From Caloramator mitchellensis (GTDB lineage: Bacteria; Bacillota; Clostridia; Clostridiales; Caloramatoraceae), in assembly GCF_001440545.1 (NCBI RefSeq), contig NZ_LKHP01000016.1, positions 1-37,248 of the forward strand: a stretch of 37,248 bases of DNA, in the 5' to 3' direction. The notes beneath the pieces are model-generated. The model had not been told where the DNA came from. It saw only the letters and a list, made by a program, of their open reading frames with translations, and ran no database searches. A program made the translations under genes and the position numbers. Position 1 is the first letter of the stretch. Every line of letters starts with the position of its first letter. Shown piece after piece: positions 1 to 9,466 of this stretch.

Positions 1-8
1 CTATTCAT
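1..8 (-). CDS. 5' end of a gene running off the left edge
   Basis: The reverse strand reads AGGGGGA, then CGCT, then ATGAATAG at the window edge. This is a strong Shine-Dalgarno sequence at normal spacing before a start codon, so a minus-strand gene very probably begins at position 8. Only two full codons are visible and no product can be named. It follows the terminator of the glycoside hydrolase gene, so it is probably a separate transcription unit. Confidence 0.45.
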
Positions 9-71
9 AGCGTCCCCCTGAAAATAGTATCAATATAATTAATTCTACATAATTTTAAAAAACCCTTTAAA

Positions 72-97
72 ACAATAAAAAAGAGGCAATATGCCTC
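72..97 (-). terminator. Intrinsic terminator of the GH144-like gene
   Basis: On the minus strand GAGGCA and TGCCTC form a 6-bp stem with a 3-base loop, followed by TTTTTTATTG. The stem overlaps the TGA stop codon of the gene at 96-1337. Confidence 0.75.
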
Positions 98-1337
98 ATA
101 TAATTTGTTTTCTCTTATCAAATATATTATAGTTTTTATCTAAACCTATTAGTTCAAATGCCTTGTTCACATATTCGTTCTTCATAAAAGTATCCCATAC
201 AAAACCTGATTTATAATTTTCTATCATCAAAAGAGTGATTCCTTTGTCTATTCCTAAATAATCTTCAGCTATCCATAATGGTTCAACATCAATGTTGAAT
301 GCATCTTTAAATCCATATTTGCCAAACAAACCTGGTATATTCTTGTAGTAATAGACCAATGCCTCAGTTGACTCCTTTGGTGTAAAAACAATTGAACCAG
401 CAGCACCTGCTGGAGGTATTGTTCCATCAGTAATGTTTTCATTATTGAATAATCCAGAAGGTAAAGAACCGTATCTTCCTTCATATCCTGACGGACCGTC
501 GCATGCAGTAAGACCCCAAGAATTTTCACTAAAGCCTTTAAACCTTTCCCTATTATCTATGCAATACTCTCTATTTGCAAGGGTAGCTTGTATAGAATTT
601 TCAAACCAATCTACACCTTTCTTGTCCTTTAAGTTTCTTAGGTCAAACCAGGCATGAGAGAACTGATAAGTAAAAATTGAGCCCAGCCATGAGTTTATAA
701 ATCTATAATTTTTATATGTTGCAATATTTCTAAAGAAACTATAAAATGCATCAGCTTTAACTGGATAAGTAGGAGATGCTGAAGCTAGAAAATATACCAT
801 TAGCTGTTCTGCATAGAAGTCCCAGTGACCTTCAAAGCCTCTTTCAGGGGTATACCCCATGTAGAACCAGTTCTTATCTTCATCATAATACCACTGCCAG
901 TTAACATTCATATATAATTTTTGAGCCTTATGCCTTATTTCGCCTCCAAAATATTCACCTGCAAATAAGGCTCCACAAATTGCAATTGCCGTATCTATTA
1001 ATGATACCTCACAGTTCCACACCCTTTTAGCAGTTTCCAAATCCAAAAAATGATAAAAAAAGCCATTTATATTTTCAGCGTGATATAAAAGAGTATCTAG
1101 TGTGCCATTAACCCTTTCAATCCCCTCTTTTAAGCTTATCCATCCCTTTTTTATTCCAATAGGTATAGCCGTAAGTCCAAAACCAACTGCAGCTATGCTT
1201 GATATACTTGGATTTGATGGTGCCCTATCTCTAACAAGACCATAACCTGAGCTATTTTTATCTTTATTTGCTTCGTTCCAAAAATACATAAATGAACCTA
1301 AAGCTTCTTGATTTAAAACAAATTCGCTAATATTCAT
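96..1337 (-). CDS. GH144-like / COG5368 putative glucoamylase-family protein
   Basis: The product is a 413-residue protein resembling the glucoamylase-like family (COG5368, related to glycoside hydrolase family 144). Members are (alpha/alpha)6-barrel enzymes, some of which are endo-beta-1,2-glucanases. The stretch GFEGHWDFYAEQLMVYF, the repeated aromatic segments (NWQWYYD, YQFSHAWFDL) and the CDGPSGYEG segment support the assignment. No signal peptide is visible, so a cytoplasmic enzyme acting on imported oligosaccharide is likely. I chose the ATG at 1337 because GGGGGAT lies about 5 nt upstream; an in-frame ATG 30 nt earlier lacks such a site. A promoter lies upstream and a terminator downstream, so the gene is probably monocistronic. 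It sits where many Firmicutes carry ispF after ispD. The family is fairly sure; the substrate is not. Confidence 0.75.
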   Translation of the reverse strand: MNISEFVLNQEALGSFMYFWNEANKDKNSSGYGLVRDRAPSNPSISSIAAVGFGLTAIPIGIKKGWISLKEGIERVNGTLDTLLYHAENINGFFYHFLDLETAKRVWNCEVSLIDTAIAICGALFAGEYFGGEIRHKAQKLYMNVNWQWYYDEDKNWFYMGYTPERGFEGHWDFYAEQLMVYFLASASPTYPVKADAFYSFFRNIATYKNYRFINSWLGSIFTYQFSHAWFDLRNLKDKKGVDWFENSIQATLANREYCIDNRERFKGFSENSWGLTACDGPSGYEGRYGSLPSGLFNNENITDGTIPPAGAAGSIVFTPKESTEALVYYYKNIPGLFGKYGFKDAFNIDVEPLWIAEDYLGIDKGITLLMIENYKSGFVWDTFMKNEYVNKAFELIGLDKNYNIFDKRKQII

Positions 1338-1385
1338 TTTATCCCCCATCCAATTATAAAAATACAAACTCTATTTTATTATATT

Positions 1386-1414
1386 ATTTTAGTTTACATA
1401 AATCTACAGGTAAA
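1386..1414 (-). promoter_or_regulatory. Candidate sigma-A promoter of the GH144-like gene
   Basis: On the minus strand TTTACC and TAAAAT are separated by 17 bp, ending about 50 nt before the chosen start. Both hexamers match the consensus only moderately. Confidence 0.35.
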
Positions 1415-1451
1415 ATTATTAAATGATTGCATTCTTTCCCACAATATCAAA

Positions 1452-1478
1452 GGCTGTCACATGTGTTTTGTGACAGCC
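1452..1478 (-). terminator. Hairpin terminator after ispD
   Basis: A perfect 10-bp stem (GGCTGTCACA with TGTGACAGCC, 7-base loop) lies just downstream of the ispD stop. On the minus strand it is followed by TTTGATATTG, a short T-tract, so termination may be partial. Confidence 0.55.
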
Positions 1479-1492
1479 CAGAATTAATAAAA

Positions 1493-2146
1493 TCATCTTT
1501 TATTTAAATCATTAATAGTAGTTATCTTTATATTCGCATAACTTCCTTCTATAATTCTAACCATATAGCCAAGTTTTTCAACAAGCATAGTATCATCGGT
1601 GGCGACGATATTGTTTTCCATTGCAAATTGATGTGCCTTTAAAATCAAGTCATATTTAAAGCTTTGCGGTGTTTGAACGGAGTATAATTTACTTCTTTCT
1701 AGTGTCTCAACTGAAAAACCATTTTCAACTACCTTTATAGTATCCACAACTGGAACCGCAACTGTAGCAGCTCCGTATTCCCTCGCTGCTTCTATTGAAC
1801 GGTTAATCATCCCTTCGTCAATATAAGGTCTTGCGCCATCATGTATAAGAACAATATCAGCATTTGAGGTATTTTTAAGTCCACTGTATACTGAGTTTTG
1901 TCTTTCTTTACCGCCTATTACAAGCCTGCATTTGTCAAATCCATTCTTGTTTACAATATTTTCTCTAAAATAATCCAGCTCATCTTCAGAAACGACTAAT
2001 ATTATTTCATCTATCAAATTTGAGTTCTGGAACTTTTCAAGCGTTAAGACTATTATCTCTTTACCGTCAATTTTAGCAAGCAGTTTGTTAAAACCCAATC
2101 CCATCCTTTTTCCTTTGCCTGCTGCAACTATTATTGCCGAAATCAA
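1493..2146 (-). CDS. ispD: 2-C-methyl-D-erythritol 4-phosphate cytidylyltransferase
   Basis: IspD transfers CMP from CTP to 2-C-methyl-D-erythritol 4-phosphate, the third step of the MEP isoprenoid pathway, in the cytoplasm. The 217-residue protein has the normal length. It starts with the nucleotide-binding signature AIIVAAGKGKRMG, has the family motif HDGARP in mid-protein, and ends with the usual VPVVDTIK and QTPQSF segments. The gene starts 11 nt after the stop of the PIN-TRAM gene and is presumably cotranscribed with it. In Bacillus-type neighbourhoods ispF follows directly; here a hairpin and an unrelated hydrolase gene follow. Confidence 0.95.
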   Translation of the reverse strand: MISAIIVAAGKGKRMGLGFNKLLAKIDGKEIIVLTLEKFQNSNLIDEIILVVSEDELDYFRENIVNKNGFDKCRLVIGGKERQNSVYSGLKNTSNADIVLIHDGARPYIDEGMINRSIEAAREYGAATVAVPVVDTIKVVENGFSVETLERSKLYSVQTPQSFKYDLILKAHQFAMENNIVATDDTMLVEKLGYMVRIIEGSYANIKITTINDLNKR

Positions 2147-2157
2147 ACTATCACCTC

Positions 2158-3273
2158 TTACGATGCACTCTTAAGTTTTGCAAAAATCATTCTTCCTGCT
2201 GCGGTTTGAAGGACGGATGTAACGACCACATCTACGACTTCCCCAACGTGTCTTCTTCCACCTTCTACTACAATCATTGTTCCATCATCAAGATATGCAA
2301 CACCCTGACCTGCTTCCTTTCCATCTTTTATGATATGAATATTCATCTCTTCTCCTGGAATAACTATAGGTTTAACAGCATTTGCAAGCTCATTAATGTT
2401 CAATACAGGGACTCCCTGAACTTCAGCAACTTTATTTAAATTAAAATCATTGGTAATTATCTTCCCATTATATATTTGACAAAGCTTTAATAGTTTACTG
2501 TCAACCTCTTGAATGTTTTCAAAATCCCTTTCTACTACTTCTATAGGAAGCATTAATTCCTTCTGCATTAAATTTAATATATCAAGTCCTCTTCTTCCCC
2601 TTGCACGTTTCAAGTTGTCCGAAGAATCAGCAATGTGCCTAAGTTCTTCAAGGACAAATGAAGGAATCATTATCGGCCCTTCTAAGAATCCAGTCTTAAG
2701 AATATCAAGTATTCTTCCGTCGATTATTACGCTTGTGTCTAATATCTTAGGTTGTGAAATTCCAAGCTTACTATCGGCTTTGCTTTTTTTGTCCTTGCTA
2801 AATCTTCTTAAGAAAGTAAATACATTGTATAAATCATCTTTTTTCTTTAATGTAATGTTTACTCCTAACGTTGCAAATACTATATTGACAACTAATGTCA
2901 ATGTAGAACCTACTATTGACAAAATAGTATTTCCAGCTAGAAACCTTGCAAATGGCGTAATAAGCAAGTTAGCAATCAAAAGACCTATAATAAGCCCTAA
3001 TACGCTTAATATTATGTCATTTGTAGGAATCTTTTGAATACCGCTCTCTAAAAATCCAGTAAGTTTAAATATCAATTTAATTATAAATGGAGAAACAATG
3101 TAAAATATGATTCCGAATAAAATAATTGCAATTGATATAAATCCAATCCTATAAATGTTAGACGTTCCTATGATGCTATTAATAAAACCCCAGTTCTTTG
3201 CAATTTCTGTGGCTGCATATCCTAATGCAAAACCCACAATTGTCAATATCCATTTGAATATTTTTTCTAACAT
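2158..3273 (-). CDS. Membrane-anchored PIN/TRAM-domain protein (YacL family)
   Basis: The 371-residue protein has four hydrophobic segments in the first 140 residues, at about 8-28, 43-70, 87-107 and 117-138. A PIN domain follows from about residue 177 (KILDTSVIIDGRILDILKTG) with the conserved acidic residues of the PIN fold, and then a TRAM domain from about 295 (GEEMNIHIIKDGKEAGQGVAYLDDGTMIVVEGG, in two blocks). PIN domains are usually metal-dependent ribonucleases and TRAM domains bind RNA, so a membrane-tethered RNase is plausible, although the substrate of this family is not established as far as I know. AGGAGGTGAATTA precedes the ATG. It lies between carD and ispD, as its homologue does in many Firmicutes. 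Confidence 0.88.
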   Translation of the reverse strand: MLEKIFKWILTIVGFALGYAATEIAKNWGFINSIIGTSNIYRIGFISIAIILFGIIFYIVSPFIIKLIFKLTGFLESGIQKIPTNDIILSVLGLIIGLLIANLLITPFARFLAGNTILSIVGSTLTLVVNIVFATLGVNITLKKKDDLYNVFTFLRRFSKDKKSKADSKLGISQPKILDTSVIIDGRILDILKTGFLEGPIMIPSFVLEELRHIADSSDNLKRARGRRGLDILNLMQKELMLPIEVVERDFENIQEVDSKLLKLCQIYNGKIITNDFNLNKVAEVQGVPVLNINELANAVKPIVIPGEEMNIHIIKDGKEAGQGVAYLDDGTMIVVEGGRRHVGEVVDVVVTSVLQTAAGRMIFAKLKSAS

Positions 3274-3367
3274 TAATTCACCTCCTGAAAATTATTCCAA
3301 TGTATTATATATTAATATACATTATCATTCAACTAATTTCAATAATAAAAATTTTGATAAAATTTTA

Positions 3368-3853
3368 TCACTTGTAATTTTTTAAATTTAATATTTCAAT
3401 TATTTTCTTTTTTGTTTCTTCAAACTCCTCATCTAAAGCTATGCTGATTTCAGATGAAATTAGAATTAGTAATTCATTCATTGCTTTATAATCTAGCTGT
3501 GGAGCTTTTTTTGATTTATACTTTTCAGCAACTGCCTTCAATGCTTTAGCATATTCAAATATATTATAGCTTAATAACGCATTTTTATATAACTTATATC
3601 TTTCTAATGAGGTATGTGGAAGTTCATAAACTCCATTTTTTAATATATCTAAAACTTTGCCTACATCTTCTCTCTTTATGATTATCCTTATTTTTTCATC
3701 ATCTTCAATAGGCAAAAAAATGCTCATCTTATTATTATTCAGTTCAATTAGATAATATTTCTTTATTACACTATCAATATTTTTCTCTTCAATAGCCCTT
3801 ATAATACCTGCACCGTATTTTTTTACAAGGACTTTATCACCAATTGAATACAT
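3368..3853 (-). CDS. carD: CarD-family transcriptional regulator
   Basis: The 161-residue protein opens with the CarD/CdnL/TRCF RNA-polymerase-interaction domain (MYSIGDKVLVKKYGAGIIRAI), a Tudor-like fold that binds the beta subunit. A mostly helical C-terminal part follows, as in CarD proteins that stabilise open promoter complexes. The length matches the family. GGGGTG lies upstream of the ATG. A 94-bp gap separates it from the PIN-TRAM gene, so the latter may have its own promoter as well as read-through. The gene diverges from the small gene at 4077. Confidence 0.88.
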   Translation of the reverse strand: MYSIGDKVLVKKYGAGIIRAIEEKNIDSVIKKYYLIELNNNKMSIFLPIEDDEKIRIIIKREDVGKVLDILKNGVYELPHTSLERYKLYKNALLSYNIFEYAKALKAVAEKYKSKKAPQLDYKAMNELLILISSEISIALDEEFEETKKKIIEILNLKNYK

Positions 3854-4011
3854 AACAACACCCCATTTATTAACATAATTTCCAAAGTCGCAATTTGAAG
3901 CAATATTAAAAAATAGTTAAATAAATCGAATAATATAATATTCTCTAATATTATTGTATTTTATTACTTGAATTTTGGCTCAAAAATAGCCTAAAATAAA
4001 TATCAATCTAT

Positions 4012-4041
4012 TTGACATATCATTGTCTGAATATTTATAAT
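4012..4041 (+). promoter_or_regulatory. Sigma-A promoter for the 131-residue gene
   Basis: TTGACA and TATAAT, both perfect consensus hexamers, are spaced by 18 bp and lie about 35 nt before the start codon at 4077. Confidence 0.75.
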
Positions 4042-4076
4042 ATTATTAAATAATAAACAGCAAGGAGTGGAGGCTG

Positions 4077-4472
4077 ATGAAGGAGATCATTATAGACGAA
4101 TTTCAGGACGCGGTTCACGACTCATTGATAAGACATAGAAGTATATTAGATATAATAACTAAATTATCCGAATCAAACTCAAGGATAAATAGAGCTGTAG
4201 CAAAAGCAGCTACAAACCACGGATGCATAAAAGTAGTTGCCACTAAGCAAAATATACCTGAAGATGCTTCTCTTGATAATATAACAGAATTTTTGAGCTA
4301 TCAAATAGAAGGAAAACTATGCGACAACTGTAGAGAAATACTGGAAACAGAAATTGGAAATAATATTTATTACCTTGCCGCTTTATGCAATGCTATGGAA
4401 CTTAATTTGTTCGATATAATAATAAGGCAGAACGAAAAAATTGAAACCCTTGGTAAATTCAGTATGTTATAA
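4077..4472 (+). CDS. Conserved-looking protein of unknown function, MazG-like in its C-terminal half
   Basis: I do not recognise this 131-residue protein with certainty. It is predicted to be soluble and helical. The stretch ETEIGNNIYYLAALCNAMEL followed by NLFDII and NEKIETLG closely follows the last-helix pattern of MazG-type nucleotide pyrophosphohydrolases (E..xLGDvLfYLAaLan..gidL...NxeK). However, the catalytic aspartate position is Asn here, and I see no ExxE metal cluster in the first half. A CxxC (LCDNCRE) and a lone Cys (HGCIK) are notable. AAGGAGTGGAGG precedes the ATG. The gene has its own consensus promoter and shares a bidirectional terminator with disA. The MazG link is inference. 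Confidence 0.7.
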   Translation: MKEIIIDEFQDAVHDSLIRHRSILDIITKLSESNSRINRAVAKAATNHGCIKVVATKQNIPEDASLDNITEFLSYQIEGKLCDNCREILETEIGNNIYYLAALCNAMELNLFDIIIRQNEKIETLGKFSML

Positions 4473-4495
4473 AGGCTCGCATTTCGCGAGCCTTT
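4471..4495. terminator. Bidirectional terminator between the 131-residue gene and disA
   Basis: A 10-bp stem (AAAGGCTCGC with GCGAGCCTTT, 5-base loop) has T-rich sequence on both exits. It serves both convergent genes and overlaps the disA stop codon. Confidence 0.85.
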
Positions 4496-5559
4496 TATAT
4501 TCTTCTATTCAGCAATACCTGTTCCTGAAGTTTTTTTAGCCATTCTTTTATGGACCTTGCCCTTGCTTCTCCAATTCCTTCAACTTCATCAAGTTCTTCA
4601 ATATTTGCAAGAAGTATTCTTTTAAAATCACCAAGCGTTTTAATCATATTTTCAATAACTATTTGAGGCAGCTTAGGAATCTTGTTTAATATTCTATAAC
4701 CCCTCGATGATACCATAGTATCAAGCATTAGGTCAGGGTTGTAACCTAACAGCTTACAAATAATAGATAATTCCAAAAGCTCTTCAGATGAAAGTCCCTT
4801 TATTGACTTGTAAACTTCATTGAAATCCTTTCCGTCGATAACAAAATCTCTTATTAGCCTTATCTCATCCTCTTCAACAGAACTTACCAAATCATTGAGC
4901 TGAAGTGAAATAAGTCTTCCTTCATTGCCAAGCTCTATAACATATCTTTCGATATCATTAACAATCCTCATAACCATTTCGCTTCTTTGAATTGCAGTTA
5001 CGACATCGTAAATAGTAACCAAATCTTCAAACTCAAGCGCAGATAAATTCGTAACAGCCTCATCCAAAACAGACTTATACCTTTCAAGAGTTTGTATAGC
5101 CTGATTAGCCTTTGTTAAAATCATGCTCGTATCCTTTAATACATACTTTATATTTCCCTTAAAGACTGTAATTAAATTTCTTCTTTGAGAAATTGCAATA
5201 GCAATATTTCCAGTCTGTTTTGCAAATCTATCTGCTGTTCTGTGCCTTGTTCCAGTCTCAAGCGTTGGTATGCTTGAATCTGGTATTATTTGTGTATTTG
5301 CATACAAAATTCTTTTTAAATCATCGCTTAATACTATCGCACCATCCATCTTAGCAAGCTCATATAAATATGCTGGAGAGTATTCGCTGTTAATAAAAAA
5401 TCCACCATCTAATAATTTGTTTATCTGTTCTTCATTTCCTACTACAATAAGTCCACCCGTCTTTGCCTTTAATATATTCTCTAACCCTTCCCTAAGCGGC
5501 GTTCCTGGTGCTACTAACCTTAAGACATTTAAAAGCTCAACTTCTTTTGTATCTCTCAT
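4495..5559 (-). CDS. disA: DNA integrity scanning protein, diadenylate cyclase
   Basis: DisA condenses two ATP to c-di-AMP and scans DNA, lowering synthesis when it meets branched structures. The 354-residue protein has the usual length. The N-terminal DAC domain carries DGA at residues 72-74 and RHR at 105-107 ([15 protein letters not shown]), the two catalytic signatures. A helical linker follows, and then a C-terminal helix-hairpin-helix DNA-binding domain ([19 protein letters not shown]). The gene starts 2 nt after radA, so the two are cotranscribed and probably translationally coupled. This pairing is the usual one and links c-di-AMP signalling to recombination intermediates. Confidence 0.97.
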   Translation of the reverse strand: MRDTKEVELLNVLRLVAPGTPLREGLENILKAKTGGLIVVGNEEQINKLLDGGFFINSEYSPAYLYELAKMDGAIVLSDDLKRILYANTQIIPDSSIPTLETGTRHRTADRFAKQTGNIAIAISQRRNLITVFKGNIKYVLKDTSMILTKANQAIQTLERYKSVLDEAVTNLSALEFEDLVTIYDVVTAIQRSEMVMRIVNDIERYVIELGNEGRLISLQLNDLVSSVEEDEIRLIRDFVIDGKDFNEVYKSIKGLSSEELLELSIICKLLGYNPDLMLDTMVSSRGYRILNKIPKLPQIVIENMIKTLGDFKRILLANIEELDEVEGIGEARARSIKEWLKKLQEQVLLNRRI

Positions 5560-5561
5560 AA

Positions 5562-6917
5562 CTATCCCCCTAGCACTTCTTCTAAAGCTTCATAAATATT
5601 GTCCACAGGAACAATAATTAAATCATCAACCTTTTCAAGACCCTTCAAATTTTCTTTTGGAATAACGCATTTTTTAAAACCTAATTTTTTTGCTTCAAAT
5701 ACTCTCTTGTCGATTAAATTTACCCCTCTTATCTCTCCAGTTAATCCAACTTCACCTATTATTACTGTTTCGCTGCTTATGGGAATATTCTTAAAGCTTG
5801 ATGCAATAGAACATAAAACCCCAAGGTCTGTTGCAGGTTCTACAACCTTTAATCCTCCTGCAATGTTAACATAAACGTCGTGATTTTGTATGTGCATACC
5901 AACTCTTTTTTCTAAAACTGCAATTAAAAGAACTGTCCTATTGTAGTCAAGTCCCGTTGTCATTCTTCTTGGCATTCCAAAGCTTGTTAATGAAGTTAAA
6001 GCCTGAACTTCAATCAATATTGGTCGTGTTCCCTCCATTGTGCAAACTACGCATGACCCTGATACGTCCTTAGGCTTTCCAGAAAGCAGCATTTCAGATG
6101 GATTAGAAACTTCCTCGAGCCCTCCGTGCTTCATTTCGAAAACACCTATTTCATTAGTTGAGCCAAATCTATTTTTTACGGCTCTTAAAACCCTATAGGT
6201 GTTATGCCTTTCCCCTTCAAAATATAATACTGTGTCAACCATGTGCTCTAAAACCCTTGGTCCTGCAATTGAACCCTCTTTGGTAACATGACCTACGATG
6301 AATGTTGCAATGTTTTGCTTTTTTGCAATGTGCATGAGCGCGGAAGTTGCCTCCCTAACTTGGCTAACGCTTCCTGGTGCCGATTGAAGTTCCGGTCTAT
6401 ATATAGTTTGAATAGAATCAATAACAATAACATTGGGATTTACATTTAGAATATTTTTTTCTATTTCATTTATATCAGTTTCGCATAAAATAAAAAGATT
6501 CTTGCTTAACACATTTAGCCTTTCTGCACGAATCTTTATCTGCTTTGCAGACTCTTCCCCAGAAACATATAGGACAACATTGCCTTCAGCTGCAACATTG
6601 TTAGCCATTTGAAGAAGAAGTGTTGATTTTCCTATACCAGGGTCTCCTCCAACAAGAACAAGCGAGCCCCTTACAACTCCACCTCCAAGAACTCTATCAA
6701 GCTCCTCAAGTTTAGTTGAATATCTAATCTCGTGAGTAATTTCAATTTCATTTATGTTCACAGGTGCATTTTTAACTTCCGAAAAAGTTACAGCCTTTTG
6801 GCTTTTTACTTCCTCTACGAATGTATTCCAGCTATCGCATCCTGGACATTTGCCCATCCATTTTGGAGACTCGTATCCACATTCCTGACATATATAAACG
6901 GACTTTGTTTTTCCCAT
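5562..6917 (-). CDS. radA: DNA repair/recombination ATPase RadA (Sms)
   Basis: RadA is a RecA-like helicase that promotes branch migration of recombination intermediates. The 451-residue protein shows the three expected parts. The first is a zinc finger with Cys10, Cys13, Cys24 and Cys27. The second is the ATPase core with Walker [11 protein letters not shown] at 90-99 and the family motif KNRFGS. The third is a Lon-like C-terminal domain ([17 protein letters not shown]). GGAAGTGA precedes the ATG. A good promoter (6949-6977) lies between this gene and clpC, so radA-disA can be expressed independently of CtsR control, perhaps with read-through from clpC. Confidence 0.97.
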   Translation of the reverse strand: MGKTKSVYICQECGYESPKWMGKCPGCDSWNTFVEEVKSQKAVTFSEVKNAPVNINEIEITHEIRYSTKLEELDRVLGGGVVRGSLVLVGGDPGIGKSTLLLQMANNVAAEGNVVLYVSGEESAKQIKIRAERLNVLSKNLFILCETDINEIEKNILNVNPNVIVIDSIQTIYRPELQSAPGSVSQVREATSALMHIAKKQNIATFIVGHVTKEGSIAGPRVLEHMVDTVLYFEGERHNTYRVLRAVKNRFGSTNEIGVFEMKHGGLEEVSNPSEMLLSGKPKDVSGSCVVCTMEGTRPILIEVQALTSLTSFGMPRRMTTGLDYNRTVLLIAVLEKRVGMHIQNHDVYVNIAGGLKVVEPATDLGVLCSIASSFKNIPISSETVIIGEVGLTGEIRGVNLIDKRVFEAKKLGFKKCVIPKENLKGLEKVDDLIIVPVDNIYEALEEVLGG

Positions 6918-6948
6918 TTTATCACTTCCTTAATTACTTGGCAATTAC

Positions 6949-6977
6949 ATTATATTTAATAAAATACGCACTGTAAA
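6949..6977 (-). promoter_or_regulatory. Sigma-A promoter for radA-disA
   Basis: On the minus strand TTTACA and TATAAT are separated by 17 bp, directly after the clpC terminator and about 30 nt before the radA start. Confidence 0.75.
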
Positions 6978-6985
6978 GAAAGATA

Positions 6986-7014
6986 TTAAAAAAGGGCATA
7001 AAATTTTTATGCCC
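6986..7014 (-). terminator. clpC terminator
   Basis: On the minus strand GGGCATAAAA and TTTTATGCCC pair, followed by TTTTTTAATA. The stem begins inside the last clpC codons. Confidence 0.8.
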
Positions 7015-9454
7015 TATCAAAAACAATTTCATTGTCGACTACTTTCATTATTACTTTATCACCCTTTTTAATATTTCCCTTTAACATTTCCTCTGAGAGT
7101 TTATCTTCAACAGCCTTAGTTATTGCTCTTCTTAACGGTCTTGCACCATAAGTTTGGTCAAATCCCTGTATAAAAAGATGCTTTACTACTTCTTCGTTGA
7201 ATTCTATTTCAACTTCTAAATCTTTTAGTCTCTTAATTACACTCTTTAACATAAGTTCAGCAATTTTTTCGATGTCCTTATCTTCAAGCTGATGGAAAAC
7301 TATTATCTCATCTATTCTATTCAAGAATTCCGGCCTAAATGTCTTCTTTAAGTCCTCCATTACATTGTTTTTCATTCTTTCATATGAATCTTCTCTTTCC
7401 TTTTCCGTAGTTGCTGCAAAGCCTATTGTCTGCTGCTTCTTTATCGTCTGTGCCCCTGCATTTGATGTCATAATAACAATTGTATTTCTAAAATCAACAG
7501 TCTTTCCTTTACCGTCTGTTAATCTACCGTCTTCAAGTATCTGCAGAAGAACATTAAATACATCCGGATGAGCCTTTTCAATTTCATCGAATAATACTAC
7601 TGAATAAGGTTTTCTCCTAACCTTTTCGGTTAACTGTCCTCCCTCTTCATATCCAACATATCCTGGAGGTGAACCTATTAGCCTTGATACAGTATGTTTT
7701 TCCATATATTCAGACATATCTATTCTTATCATCGCATTTTCATCACCAAACATAGCTTCAGCAAGCGCCTTGGAAAGTTCAGTTTTTCCAACACCTGTAG
7801 GACCTAAGAAGATAAATGAACCAATAGGTCTTTTAGGGTCCTTAATACCAACTCGAGCTCTCCTTACTGCCCTTGCAACTGCCTTTACTGCTTCTTCTTG
7901 ACCAACCACTCTCTGGTGAAGTATTTCTTCAAGTTTTAAGAGCTTTTCTGACTCAGTTTCAGTCAATTTGTTAACAGGAATTCCACTCCATCTTGAAACT
8001 ACATTTGCTATATCCTCAACTGATACTACGAGGATTTCACTATCCTTCTGATTTTGCCATTCGGACTTAATCTTTTCTAGCTGCTCCTTAATCTCATTTT
8101 CCTTATCCCTTAATTTTGCAGCCTTTTCAAATTCCTGTGTGTTTATAGCTTCTTCTTTTTCCTTTCTTACCTTTTCAAGTTCTTCTTCAAGATTCTTAAC
8201 ATCTGGTGGGGCAGTAAGATTTTTCAATCTTACCTTTGCGGCAGCTTCATCCATAAGGTCAATCGCCTTATCAGGCAAAAATCTGTCTGTAATATATCTA
8301 TGTGATAAATTGACTGCAGCTTCAAGAGCCTCATCAGTTATCTTAACTTTATGATGAGCTTCATATTTATCCCTTAATCCCTTTAGTATAAGGATTGACT
8401 CTTCGACAGTAGGTTCGCCAACTTGAACAGGCTGGAATCTTCTTTCAAGCGCAGGGTCTCTTTCAATGTGCTTTCTATATTCATCTATTGTAGTAGCACC
8501 AATCGCTTGTATTTCTCCTCTTGCTAGCGCTGGTTTTAGTATATTAGAAGCATCGATTGCCCCTTCAGCAGCACCTGCACCAATAATAGTATGGATTTCG
8601 TCGATAAATAAAATTATATTTCCTGCCTTTCTTATATCCTCCATTACCTTTTTTAGTCTTTCCTCAAATTCTCCTCTATATTTTGAACCTGCTACCATTC
8701 CAGAAAGGTCCAATGTAACAACTCTTTTATTCTTTAATATTTCTGGAACATTTCCTTCGATAATCTTTTGTGCAAGACCTTCTGCTATTGCTGTTTTACC
8801 AACACCAGGTTCTCCAATCAAACATGGATTGTTTTTTGTTCTCCTAGATAAAATTTCAATTACTCTTTCAGTTTCACCTTCACGTCCAATAACAGGGTCA
8901 AGCTTACCTTCTCTTGCAAGTTCAGTTAAATCCCTTCCAAACTGGTCAAGTGTTGGAGTATTTGTTTGTCGTTGCTTTTGTCCTGTGTTTTGTTTTCCTT
9001 TAAATCCTGGATTTAATTCTCCGACGTTTAAAGTGTTCAATATTTCATTTCTTATCTTTGAAATATCTATGCCAAGTTTTGAAAGAACTGCAATTGCCAC
9101 CCCTTCGCCTTCACCTAAAAGAGCAAGCAGCATATGCTCAGGTGCAATAAAGTTGTGATTTAAGGCTCTGGCTTCATTTCTTGCAAGCTCAATTATTCTT
9201 TTTGTTCTTGGAGTTAGGGGTATTTCGTGGAAATTAAAATACTCCTCACCCTTTCCTTCGATTTCTATTATCAGATTTCTTATCTTATCTTCGTCGGCTC
9301 CCAAATCCTTTAAAACTTTTGCTCCTTGACCACCTTCTTTAATTATCCCAAGAAGAAGGTGTTCTGTTCCAATAAAACTATGGTTTAAGTTCTTTGCTTC
9401 TTCCGCAGCAAGCTGAAGAGCCCTTTGACTTCTTTCAGTAAAACCATTAAACAT
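7007..9454 (-). CDS. clpC: ATP-dependent Clp protease ATP-binding subunit ClpC
   Basis: ClpC is the AAA+ unfoldase that feeds ClpP, including proteins marked by McsB arginine phosphorylation. The 815-residue protein has the full set of domains. Two Clp-N repeats occupy residues 1-145. AAA module D1 has Walker A GEPGVGKT at 214-221. A coiled-coil M domain with a UVR-like segment (EKVRKEKEEAINTQEFEKAA) marks it as ClpC rather than ClpB or ClpE. Module D2 has GPTGVGKTELSKAL and the sensor-2 region GARPLRRAI. It is the last gene of the CtsR operon, 12 nt after mcsB. Confidence 0.97.
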   Translation of the reverse strand: MFNGFTERSQRALQLAAEEAKNLNHSFIGTEHLLLGIIKEGGQGAKVLKDLGADEDKIRNLIIEIEGKGEEYFNFHEIPLTPRTKRIIELARNEARALNHNFIAPEHMLLALLGEGEGVAIAVLSKLGIDISKIRNEILNTLNVGELNPGFKGKQNTGQKQRQTNTPTLDQFGRDLTELAREGKLDPVIGREGETERVIEILSRRTKNNPCLIGEPGVGKTAIAEGLAQKIIEGNVPEILKNKRVVTLDLSGMVAGSKYRGEFEERLKKVMEDIRKAGNIILFIDEIHTIIGAGAAEGAIDASNILKPALARGEIQAIGATTIDEYRKHIERDPALERRFQPVQVGEPTVEESILILKGLRDKYEAHHKVKITDEALEAAVNLSHRYITDRFLPDKAIDLMDEAAAKVRLKNLTAPPDVKNLEEELEKVRKEKEEAINTQEFEKAAKLRDKENEIKEQLEKIKSEWQNQKDSEILVVSVEDIANVVSRWSGIPVNKLTETESEKLLKLEEILHQRVVGQEEAVKAVARAVRRARVGIKDPKRPIGSFIFLGPTGVGKTELSKALAEAMFGDENAMIRIDMSEYMEKHTVSRLIGSPPGYVGYEEGGQLTEKVRRKPYSVVLFDEIEKAHPDVFNVLLQILEDGRLTDGKGKTVDFRNTIVIMTSNAGAQTIKKQQTIGFAATTEKEREDSYERMKNNVMEDLKKTFRPEFLNRIDEIIVFHQLEDKDIEKIAELMLKSVIKRLKDLEVEIEFNEEVVKHLFIQGFDQTYGARPLRRAITKAVEDKLSEEMLKGNIKKGDKVIMKVVDNEIVFDRA

Positions 9455-9466
9455 TATATCGCCTCC

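Noticed and set aside
8466-9158. 230-residue open frame on the plus strand opposite clpC
   Set aside because: It lies wholly antisense to the conserved ClpC frame, has a composition typical of shadow frames and has no ribosome site.
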